64,000 nt of DNA, from assembly GCF_019802045.1 (NCBI RefSeq), contig NZ_JAHVHU010000012.1, forward strand, positions 118,402-182,401. Reading direction: 5' to 3'. Source of the stretch: Membranihabitans marinus (GTDB lineage Bacteria > Bacteroidota > Bacteroidia > Chitinophagales > Saprospiraceae). Below the pieces are notes generated by a model. It saw only the letters and a program-made list of their open reading frames with translations. It was not told where the DNA came from and made no database searches. Positions 45,450-53,006 of this stretch are shown piece by piece. The position numbers and the translations under genes are program-made. Position 1 is the stretch's first letter; each line of letters begins with the position of its first letter.

Positions 45450-46541
45450 TTATACTATAATTTTTACAAATTGATCAATATTGGAATGTCCATCCTCCAT
45501 TTGCCGGATTGAATTCCAAATATAAGGGGCGGAGCATGCAGCATGCTCCACGTTGTGGAAGAGATAAAACTCACTTCTGTGAAGTGACTTTATTATATCA
45601 ACCTTGTTCTTAAAAGTGATTTGATCACCCGGATAATTAATTACACCTACTTTATCTTTAAAATCAGAATTTACAACTGGGGCAGTAGAACCCTCTGGGG
45701 CAAAAAAATAGATTCTGTCAACAAAACGAGTTAATTCTGAAATTATCATATTATAATCAGTACTTTCCAGGTCCTTAGCTTCAAAGGCGGCAAAGATCAG
45801 GGGTAAAGAGAATGCAATGAGCGGTTCCTGTTTTCTTATTTCCGGATTCATTTTCGAATCGCTTCCTATATGTTCTACCTGACTACGGGTGACCTGGTAC
45901 ATATTCTTTCCCTTCATAAACAATCGAATTGATATCTGAGCTCCTACCCCACTTGAAAGATTAGGCTTGTGTCGCCAGCGCTGCATGGAGATGGGCAGTA
46001 TCTTCCAGTCTAATAGATCAAATAAGTTTCGAGTGCATATAAAGGCCATGTCAAGCCATGGATTCAATAAGAAACGAGTTTTATTATAATAGCGCAATTC
46101 TGGCCATTTGTCTACCCATACTTTTTTACCGACCCGAAATTCATCGAGAAAAATATTGAGACCAATTTTAAATGGATCATCAATGCTATCCCATAAACCT
46201 ACGACCTTTGATATGAAATTCTTACCAAGACTATAATCATCCTGGATGTGAATATAATAATCAAATCTTTTATCTCTAATCTGTTCCCACAACCTATTGA
46301 TTGTTAGCCAAAATTTATGCTTACCATTATTGGTTACGGCATCATCATAGATATAGTATTCAATATGGTATGATGTAGATTCACTCTGCAGTGAGTTCAA
46401 AAGCGAAGCTAATAACTTTGGCCTATGGAAAGTCGTTATTAGGACGACTACCTTTTGGGTGTGGGGGGAATTTGAATTATCACCCATAATGCCATGGATA
46501 ATTGGAGATTTCTTTATAGGATTTAGTGTAGGTGGTGGCAT
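45450..46541 (-). CDS. GT2-like (GT-A fold) glycosyltransferase
   Basis: 363 residues. The N-terminal half is a GT-A domain: KVVVLITTFHRPKLLASLLNSL (about 30-51), EYYIYDDAV with Asp66-Asp67, and YYIHIQDDYSLG with Asp101-Asp102 as the likely metal-binding motif. The C-terminal half (about 250-363, LTRFVDRIYFFAPEG...SLHRSEFYLFHNVEHAACSAPYIWNSIRQ) is not recognised. No membrane helix or signal, so it acts in the cytoplasm on a nucleotide sugar. It is the last intact minus-strand gene of the peptide locus, 387 bases downstream of the next start. Acceptor unknown; the neighbouring peptide is a candidate. Confidence 0.75.
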   Translation of the reverse strand: MPPPTLNPIKKSPIIHGIMGDNSNSPHTQKVVVLITTFHRPKLLASLLNSLQSESTSYHIEYYIYDDAVTNNGKHKFWLTINRLWEQIRDKRFDYYIHIQDDYSLGKNFISKVVGLWDSIDDPFKIGLNIFLDEFRVGKKVWVDKWPELRYYNKTRFLLNPWLDMAFICTRNLFDLLDWKILPISMQRWRHKPNLSSGVGAQISIRLFMKGKNMYQVTRSQVEHIGSDSKMNPEIRKQEPLIAFSLPLIFAAFEAKDLESTDYNMIISELTRFVDRIYFFAPEGSTAPVVNSDFKDKVGVINYPGDQITFKNKVDIIKSLHRSEFYLFHNVEHAACSAPYIWNSIRQMEDGHSNIDQFVKIIV

Positions 46542-46928
46542 GTCTTTGATTGTTGATGATATTAATATTAGAATAGGTTAACATTATATAATTAGTTAAC
46601 CTGACCAATCCAGAATCAAAGAAGATTGTAGGAAGGAGGTTGCCGCTTAGTAAGTGGGCGAGCGACCCGCCTTTAACCTTATTCTCTCCAGTGGGACCAC
46701 TACTGCGTATCGCAGCACATAGAATGTGACAACTCTTTCCAAAATGAACCCGGTTCTATTATTTCACATCGATCCGCCTTGGGAGGATAGAGGATAGCAA
46801 TGGTTATTTTATTACCCACGTCGTTTTCAAGCACATCAAACATTTTACATCACATTTTAACCTAATTTACTGCCATTTTATGGCAGTGTTTCAGGTTATA
46901 TTGAAATGAATTATTTCAAATAGACCGC
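46542..46928. other. Gap between two divergent glycosyltransferase genes, with two hairpins
   Basis: The 387 bases between start codons hold no gene. Near the plus-strand start are two inverted repeats: ACTGCCA/TGGCAGT (46869-46887) and TTGAAAT/ATTTCAA (46901-46919), the second ending 9 bases before the start codon at 46929. Either could be an operator or a leader structure affecting that gene. Confidence 0.45.
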
Positions 46929-47687
46929 ATGAACGATACCATTACCATCATTATATCAGTCTGGAAAAGAGAATACCTGGACGAGCAACTGCAAAGTTTG
47001 GTTCATCAAACCATTCGGCCGCAGGAAATATGGATACTACAGGATAAATACCATATAGATATATCCTCAACTGTGAATAAGTATAAAGAGATATTCCCTG
47101 ACATTCATCTCGTCCACTCCGATATTAATTTTAAATACTTTTGGCGATTTTCTCTATGCATATATGTCAAAACCAAATACACACTTATCATTGACGATGA
47201 TGTGATTCCTTCACCAACATGGTTGGATACTTGCCTGAAGAAATGCAAGGAATATAATGCTGTAATTTCCTGTACCGGCCGCATTATTAAGCCCTTCCAT
47301 GAAGGTGAAGTACGAGATCTCTATTTTATTGGTGATGTTCATCCGGATCATAAATACAATTTCCAGGAGGATGATACCATGGTGGACTATGGATGTAATA
47401 GTTTCTTTTTTAAGACCGGGTGGATAAAGGATTTTTGGCACATCTGGCCTTCCAGTTTTGCTTCTGGGGAGGATATGCACCTTTCATCAAGTTTGAAGAT
47501 TCTGAGATCCATTCCGACAGTAGTGCCTCAACAGCTATCAAAAAATGGTACTGGCAACCTGAATAAATATTACAGCAGAGATCAGTTCTCTTCCTGGCGG
47601 GCTGCTGACTTCAGGCTTATTCGTGAATCGATCGTCGATTATCTTCTGGTAAAAGGTTGGAAGCCACTTATGTGGGGAACTGATTAA
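46929..47687 (+). CDS. GT2-like (GT-A fold) glycosyltransferase
   Basis: 252 residues. ITIIISVWKREYLDEQLQSLVHQTIRPQEIWILQD opens the nucleotide-binding part. YTLIIDDDVIPSPTWLD holds Asp89-Asp90-Asp91, a DxD-type metal site, and VDYGCNSFFFKTGWI...SGEDMHLS supplies the ED catalytic region (Glu-Asp near 183-184). Small soluble enzyme using a nucleotide sugar. It is the only plus-strand gene in the peptide locus; its last four bases overlap the end of the UGT gene on the other strand. Orientation apart, its place among export and oxidation genes suggests a shared role. Confidence 0.8.
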   Translation: MNDTITIIISVWKREYLDEQLQSLVHQTIRPQEIWILQDKYHIDISSTVNKYKEIFPDIHLVHSDINFKYFWRFSLCIYVKTKYTLIIDDDVIPSPTWLDTCLKKCKEYNAVISCTGRIIKPFHEGEVRDLYFIGDVHPDHKYNFQEDDTMVDYGCNSFFFKTGWIKDFWHIWPSSFASGEDMHLSSSLKILRSIPTVVPQQLSKNGTGNLNKYYSRDQFSSWRAADFRLIRESIVDYLLVKGWKPLMWGTD

Positions 47688-48985
47688 GCGGATAAAAATT
47701 GTTCAATAACCTTTACATCCTCATAACTTTCTTCAGCGGCTATAGAACGAAGTTGAAATTTTTTAATATTCTCCTTAAATTCCTGATTATCCAAAATCCA
47801 CACAATTTTTTCAGCGATAACTTCGTCCTTTTCGTTATAATTCCCTCTCAGTCCCACTTTGTGATATACTACCCGTGCAGCATTTCCAAATTGATCATTA
47901 TCTGAAGGATAGCACAGCATGGGGACTCCCATTCGGATGCATTCCTTCACACTATTCCCACCTCCATGATTGATCATTAATACCGACTTGGATAGTATAG
48001 ATAATTGAGGAGCAAAATCTAATAAAGTAATATTGGAAGATTCTATAAAGCCTTCCACCCGATCCATGTAATTGGAAACAACTACAACGAAGTGAAAATT
48101 TTCCAACTTCTTTGCCGCCTTAATGAATTCTTTTAAGAAAGATATTCTACTTTCAACATTATTACCCCATCGTGTGCCGAGGGATATATAAATAAGATTA
48201 TTTTCTAAATCACCGGAAAACTTATTGACTTTTTCCAATCGTCTGACATCCACCTGGTTACCTAAATAAAACTTATTTTCCAAGCCTTTTGATGTCCTTG
48301 GAAAATCAAACTGCTCATCCCAAAAAATTAATTCCGGTAATCTGAATCCAAATGGGACAATGCATTTATCTTGGTAATATAAATCATTAAAGTTCAGCTG
48401 ATACCTTTCTTCTGCTACATATCCTAAGAACTCCAAATACCCACTTAATCCTTTATTCTTCATTCGAAGAGCTTGCCAGGATTTTTCAATTTGCTCGTTA
48501 GATGACGAGGTTCCGTCGGGAATAAGTGAACTCGTAAGAGGTGGTACTGAAATGTCTTTGTCTGTTCCAACTTTGGTGCTGGCCAATAAAACTGGAATGC
48601 CTTGGTGCAAAAAAGGCATGGCCAATGCCATGAAGTGTATATCGATAATCATTAGATCAGGAGTGTATGCCTTAATAAAGTTATTGTAGAGCGCTCCATC
48701 TTCTAGATTGAAAAGAAAGCAATCAAGCCATCTTTCTTCTTTTGATTTGGTTTGATCTTCTTTATAATATGAACAATAAGTTCTACTGTATGGATCCAAA
48801 GAGATATATGGAAATCCCTGATAATTGGCATTTCTTTTCAAGTCATCTCCATCAACTCCTTTATTTGGGCCACAATAATATAGTTTATATAAATACCCTG
48901 ACAATTTCTTTGATGTAAGAAAAGTCGAATTTTGATGGCTGGAGTGTGTCATCATAAAAAATATTTGATGTTTATTTTGCTTCAT
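47684..48985 (-). CDS. UGT-type (GT1, GT-B fold) glycosyltransferase
   Basis: 433 residues. The C-terminal domain carries the UDP-glycosyltransferase signature: NHGGGNSVKECIRMGVPML at 339-357, then CYPSDNDQFGNAARV with Asp364-Gln365 contacting the sugar. IYISLGTRWGNN near 265-276 is the linker strand. The N-terminal acceptor domain is divergent, beginning KHQIFFMMTHSSHQ. GT1 enzymes of this shape glycosylate natural products, lipids or peptides in the cytoplasm. It is 180 bases downstream of the VKOR-fusion gene on the same strand. It could decorate the peptide or make an activated precursor; acceptor unproven. Confidence 0.82.
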   Translation of the reverse strand: MKQNKHQIFFMMTHSSHQNSTFLTSKKLSGYLYKLYYCGPNKGVDGDDLKRNANYQGFPYISLDPYSRTYCSYYKEDQTKSKEERWLDCFLFNLEDGALYNNFIKAYTPDLMIIDIHFMALAMPFLHQGIPVLLASTKVGTDKDISVPPLTSSLIPDGTSSSNEQIEKSWQALRMKNKGLSGYLEFLGYVAEERYQLNFNDLYYQDKCIVPFGFRLPELIFWDEQFDFPRTSKGLENKFYLGNQVDVRRLEKVNKFSGDLENNLIYISLGTRWGNNVESRISFLKEFIKAAKKLENFHFVVVVSNYMDRVEGFIESSNITLLDFAPQLSILSKSVLMINHGGGNSVKECIRMGVPMLCYPSDNDQFGNAARVVYHKVGLRGNYNEKDEVIAEKIVWILDNQEFKENIKKFQLRSIAAEESYEDVKVIEQFLSA

Positions 48986-49165
48986 TTGTAGATTTCCAGG
49001 TTATATTTATTGAAATAGTTAATATCATTTTATATGAACGAATAATGAGTTGTATGTATATGGAGATCGTTTGATTAGAAACCTGACTTTTCAGAAATTA
49101 TTTTTTTATTGCCTATTAGGAATTCAAATTGAATAGGTCTTTCTACAAATGAAGGATTTGATAAA

Positions 49166-50710
49166 TTAAGGAGAAGCTTCTCTTGTTGTCATAAAATGTT
49201 CAAATGATTTATCAACCCAAAATGCAAAATCTACAGGCGAGTAATGGTAAGGCAAAGGCTTTTGATTAAGCAAGATTAATGGTGTCTTATCTAAGCCAGT
49301 GTTATTGCACCACTCACTTAAATTGTGTAATGCAACCATCCAATTTTCCTTAATTTTATTTGGAATATTTTTAGTATCTAATTGGGAGCTTTTACTCCTC
49401 TTTAAATAACTAGCCCATTGTTGTATAGCATCTGTCGAGTCTAGTTTACATAACAAAGAAATCTTCGAATTCCAGTTATTGGATTCATGATCATTTTCAG
49501 GTTTAATCATGAGCCGTATTTGTTTAAAACACTGGTACTTATCCTGAATACTAATAATTCTATTCAACGCAGAAATACAATTTGGACAATTGGGCTGAAG
49601 GATTAAATCAAGATTCCATATACCATCCTTGAACTGTATAAGAGGGAATTTTTGATAACATTCAGGAAGTTTTAAAGCCCCAGACTGAACAAAATAATAG
49701 TGTAAAAGTTTCCAATCTTTTTTTATAGATAGGAAATCGAATAATATTGGTTTATAATGGTTCCATTCTACAATAAATGGTTTGATCATAACCCATGCTA
49801 AAATTGTCAAAAGTCCCAATACAGATGCTTCCAATAGAATAAATAATGTTGGTAAAGTTAAATTGAAATAGATAAGAAGCAGGGAGAATTGGATGACTAA
49901 AACTAGGTCTATAATTAAACAAAGAGTACACCATTGGTTTAATCTAAACTGATGCCAAAGAGAATAGAGTACAAATGGCAATGAAAGTAGAGTTAGAACT
50001 CCTAAAGAGATAATGTTCACAAAAATTATCTGAAAAAATAGGATGAAAGCAAAATATATGATAATCAGATCTGTCAATTTAACATTGCCTTTCAATAACC
50101 TTGACGGCTTTGAATGAATAATGGAATTGCAATCCATTTTAGTTCTTTGTCCGCATAGTTTATTTACTACTTCGGAGGACTTTCCTAAATCTACTTTAAG
50201 AACGAGTATAGATAGTGTAAGACCAATGCCTGAACAAAGGAGAAAATATATCTCACCAATTGAATCGGTAATCAGATAAGTAAGTAATATAAATAAAAGT
50301 GAAAATAAGGTAAAAGAATCTTTTATTAAAATAGATGCATAACTTGGGGGTCTGCTTTTTATCAGGATGGTAATCCCTGTCCAATGTTGAAGAAATTCCG
50401 TTAAAGGAATCGAACTTTTATTATTATTTTGATCGGTAATTACAATATTTTCTTTGTATTTTTGGATGAAGTATATTTCTGACAATTCATCCATTTGAAG
50501 TTGAGCTAAGAAAGCACCATCTAATTTCTCGGCATGGGTTGGAGAAAGTTTGGTGAACAAATGGGGAATGTGAAGTTTGTCGAAGGTGTCAGATAATGCT
50601 GATAAGGCAGGAAATTCCGGGTGAGAATGTAATTCAACATCGAGGTGCCGATAATAGTATCCATTTTTATCAAGAAACGTATATACTAAATTGGCAAAAC
50701 CGGTTTCCAT
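49166..50710 (-). CDS. C39-like / VKOR / thioredoxin fusion membrane protein
   Basis: 514 residues in three parts. Residues 1-120 resemble a C39 peptidase fold (HSHPEFPALSALSDTFDKLHI) but contain no cysteine, so this part is inactive and may hold a leader peptide. Residues about 125-310 are four to five membrane helices of the vitamin-K-epoxide-reductase family, with the Cys186/Cys194 pair (CGQRTKMDC) and the CxxC at 261-264 (WCTLC). Residues about 335-514 form a thioredoxin-like domain with Cys375-x-x-Cys378 (PNCPNC). VKOR enzymes pass electrons from thiols to quinone and so drive disulfide formation. It starts 5 bases after the TlpA-like gene and suits oxidation of a Cys-rich exported peptide. 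Confidence 0.85.
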   Translation of the reverse strand: METGFANLVYTFLDKNGYYYRHLDVELHSHPEFPALSALSDTFDKLHIPHLFTKLSPTHAEKLDGAFLAQLQMDELSEIYFIQKYKENIVITDQNNNKSSIPLTEFLQHWTGITILIKSRPPSYASILIKDSFTLFSLLFILLTYLITDSIGEIYFLLCSGIGLTLSILVLKVDLGKSSEVVNKLCGQRTKMDCNSIIHSKPSRLLKGNVKLTDLIIIYFAFILFFQIIFVNIISLGVLTLLSLPFVLYSLWHQFRLNQWCTLCLIIDLVLVIQFSLLLIYFNLTLPTLFILLEASVLGLLTILAWVMIKPFIVEWNHYKPILFDFLSIKKDWKLLHYYFVQSGALKLPECYQKFPLIQFKDGIWNLDLILQPNCPNCISALNRIISIQDKYQCFKQIRLMIKPENDHESNNWNSKISLLCKLDSTDAIQQWASYLKRSKSSQLDTKNIPNKIKENWMVALHNLSEWCNNTGLDKTPLILLNQKPLPYHYSPVDFAFWVDKSFEHFMTTREASP

Positions 50711-50715
50711 TCGTG

Positions 50716-52158
50716 CTACCTTTTACTTAAATATTTTAGCAGTACTTTTTTTAATTCAGGATCAGATGGACGCATGGCATGAGAGACCAAAACTTTGCCA
50801 TCATTATCCAGAATCATATATCGCGGAATGGTTTTAATACTATAATCTATCAACTGCTGGGAACTCCGTGAATTGGTAATAAAATAAGAATACTTGTATT
50901 GACTTAATTTCAGTTCATCATTAGCTTTCTTCCAGTTGTCAATCCTGTCATTGTAGGCTAGATAGATAAATCGGATATTCATTTCTTCGAGATCCTTTTT
51001 CAGATCGATCGAATAAGGTATCTCCTTGCGACAAGGTGCACACCAGCTCGCCCAGTAATCGATGTAATACAATGACGCACCATTTTGCCGGATCACCTGG
51101 TTAAGGTTGGATTTCGCTCCTGCCTTATTTTTGATTTTAATATCTTCAGCAAGGCTCTCTTCCACGCCCATTTTCATTCTTAATCCCTGAATAAATACAG
51201 TATCCCGGGGCTGGGAAAATGATTTGTAATATTGCGAAATCATGTTGTTGATGGATGCCAGGGATTCCGCCTCTGTGAATCTTTCCAAGTTCATCTGAAA
51301 ATAATACCTTGCGAGGTTTGGATTGATGTCGGGACAGTGATTTTGGACCGAATTAAATATCGAGTCCGGGTTTTGATCGAATTTAGTCTTATAGTAAAAA
51401 CGGTCTGAAATACTATAAATATCAAAATCAGACTCTTTTCCATATATACTTGTGTCTAAATCATTAATAAAATAAGATGACAGGATCAAACGTTTCATTT
51501 CTTTGTTTAATATACATTCCCAATAATCAGGCGAATCAGAATTATTTCTGATATAATCTAACTGATAAGTATGGCTTTTCTTTATCAGCTGATAAATTGA
51601 ATCCAGGTTTCTATATAATGGTAATAGCCTTTCTAATTCTTCGGGAAATTTATCTCTTGTCTTATATTTATTATATAAACTATTTGGTCCTGGAAACTTT
51701 AAATAGTACCTATCCTTTATTTTTTCAAAGGGGTTATCTTTAAGTAGGTTATAATATAAATTCTGTGCTGGATTTTCCGCAATAGGAATATTTTCTTCAT
51801 AATGGAGAGATAATGTATCACCTGAATCCAACCGGTAATAAAAAAAATCAAGTCCCCTGATGGTATGGACTATTTCCAGATGATCCTGAGTATGAAGAAT
51901 GGTGATGGTATCATTTGTCCCGTTATCCGGACAAATTTCTGAAATGAGTCCAAGTGAATCCACATAATATAAAGGACATTTAAAGCGTGTTCTCGATTTG
52001 ATGCCATTTTCTAAATCAAAACCATTTATGTAATCAACATTTTTTAAAAATATCGTGTAGGTATTGGGCGACGAATCTGAGATCTTCGAATTGGACGATG
52101 GACTATACCGTTCACAAGCAAAGAAAGTAATAATTATAATAAAAAATATTTTATTCAT
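50716..52158 (-). CDS. TlpA/ResA-like thioredoxin-domain lipoprotein
   Basis: The ATG at 52158 is preferred because MNKIFFIIIITFFAC forms a lipoprotein signal (Cys15); an upstream start would add 21 residues before it. 480 residues. The first about 340 residues are a Bacteroidota-type accessory region without known motif, as in DUF4369-like thioredoxin proteins. The thioredoxin domain follows with YYIDYWASWCAPCRKEI (Cys373-Cys376) and the cis-Pro loop KTIPRYMIL (Pro445). It should work in the periplasm on disulfides. It is separated from the precursor by a hairpin and runs into the VKOR fusion gene with a 5-base gap. Confidence 0.85.
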   Translation of the reverse strand: MNKIFFIIIITFFACERYSPSSNSKISDSSPNTYTIFLKNVDYINGFDLENGIKSRTRFKCPLYYVDSLGLISEICPDNGTNDTITILHTQDHLEIVHTIRGLDFFYYRLDSGDTLSLHYEENIPIAENPAQNLYYNLLKDNPFEKIKDRYYLKFPGPNSLYNKYKTRDKFPEELERLLPLYRNLDSIYQLIKKSHTYQLDYIRNNSDSPDYWECILNKEMKRLILSSYFINDLDTSIYGKESDFDIYSISDRFYYKTKFDQNPDSIFNSVQNHCPDINPNLARYYFQMNLERFTEAESLASINNMISQYYKSFSQPRDTVFIQGLRMKMGVEESLAEDIKIKNKAGAKSNLNQVIRQNGASLYYIDYWASWCAPCRKEIPYSIDLKKDLEEMNIRFIYLAYNDRIDNWKKANDELKLSQYKYSYFITNSRSSQQLIDYSIKTIPRYMILDNDGKVLVSHAMRPSDPELKKVLLKYLSKR

Positions 52159-52309
52159 AAAAAATTTATTGAAGCTACATGACAAATAGTCAATATAGAT
52201 CATCAAATAAAAAACAAACACAACCTACATTTATCAAAAGGATCAATATCTTAAAATCTGTCAAATCCATCGAACTTTAAATGATTCGCTATTTTCGTAA
52301 CCAAAATAT

Positions 52310-52341
52310 ATATTAACCCACCAAAAAAGGTGGGTTAATAT
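52310..52341 (-). terminator. Perfect hairpin directly after the precursor gene (terminator or attenuator)
   Basis: TATTAACCCACC (52311-52322) and GGTGGGTTAATA (52329-52340) form a perfect 12-base stem, 13 with the flanking A-T pair, around a 6-base loop. On the minus strand it begins 8 bases past the precursor stop codon and is followed by a T-rich stretch. Such a site would let most transcripts end after the precursor while some read on into the TlpA-like gene. Confidence 0.75.
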
Positions 52342-52348
52342 TATTAAT

Positions 52349-52576
52349 TTAGCAATAACTAGCACTACCCCCATTTGACGCACAGCTTTCGCAACACCAA
52401 TAATACCCAGGAATACCCTCGGCCATATGTCTTGCTTCTGCTTGGCTAAGACCACACATTTCATTCCCATTATTGTCAATATAGCCACAGGAACCACCAT
52501 AACCTCCTAAAATCATTTTCAGCTGATCTTTAGGAATTGATATCCCTAATTCTCTAAAATCTTTTAAATTACTCAT
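52349..52576 (-). CDS. Double-glycine precursor peptide with six-cysteine core (bacteriocin-like)
   Basis: 75 residues. Leader 1-25 ends IPKDQLKMILGG; Ile14, Leu19 and Ile22 sit at -12, -7 and -4 from the GG, as in leaders cut by C39 peptidase exporters. The 50-residue core has Cys30, 41, 61, 62, 65 and 75, enough for three disulfides, plus a tyrosine/glycine-rich part (GIPGYYWCC) and a Ser/Gly-rich end (NGGSASYC). Six serines and no threonine are possible glycosylation sites, and free Cys another. There is no close relative in the window. It lies in an operon with exporter, adaptor and disulfide-forming genes. Expected product: a secreted disulfide-bonded peptide, perhaps an antibacterial. 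Confidence 0.85.
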   Translation of the reverse strand: MSNLKDFRELGISIPKDQLKMILGGYGGSCGYIDNNGNEMCGLSQAEARHMAEGIPGYYWCCESCASNGGSASYC

Positions 52577-52660
52577 TTTTATAAATTATTAGCATTAATT
52601 GCCTACACTCTTTTTTAAGGTCATGTTTTTCAGCGTCCTCTGACCGATGTCTTTGCAAAT

Positions 52661-53002
52661 TCATGATTCAAGATAATTCCTTTTACTGCCATATCTTGTC
52701 AGTGAATGAAAAAAATCAAAATTTATCTTTTCCATTTTCCTTCCACCGAATATTTTTCTATGATTGTTATCTCTAATCTCAAATGATATCTCAAATTCTA
52801 CCTCCCGACTGTAATAATAGCTTTGTCGAGTACGGCAATATTCGATGGGCAGGCCGTAGGACTTGAGTTCGTCCAGGAGGCGGTATAGTTGGCGGTTGGA
52901 GATACCTAGTCGGCTACTGAAGTCATGCGGAGGACCCGTGGCTTTGCGGCGGATGAGTTGGTGAATGCGCTGAAGGCGGTGGATCTGATCGATTAAGTTC
53001 AA
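52661..53002 (-). CDS. Small winged-helix DNA-binding protein
   Basis: 113 residues. Residues about 1-60 form an HTH of the DeoR/YafY-like type (LIDQIHRLQRIHQLIRRK, then SSRLGISNRQLYRLLDELKSYGLPI, with the wing IEYCRTRQSYYYS). The C-terminal half (REVEFEISFEIRDNNHRKIFGGRK) has no known ligand domain and is shorter than in full WYL regulators. It lies 4 bases after the HlyD gene and 84 bases before the precursor, so it probably controls precursor expression. A reduced or partly decayed regulator is possible, but the frame is intact. Confidence 0.75.
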   Translation of the reverse strand: MNLIDQIHRLQRIHQLIRRKATGPPHDFSSRLGISNRQLYRLLDELKSYGLPIEYCRTRQSYYYSREVEFEISFEIRDNNHRKIFGGRKMEKINFDFFHSLTRYGSKRNYLES

Positions 53003-53006
53003 AACT

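Noticed and set aside
48986..49165. A second GG precursor between the VKOR fusion and UGT genes
   Set aside because: The 180-base AT-rich gap has no GG-leader frame with a Cys- or Ser-rich core on either strand.
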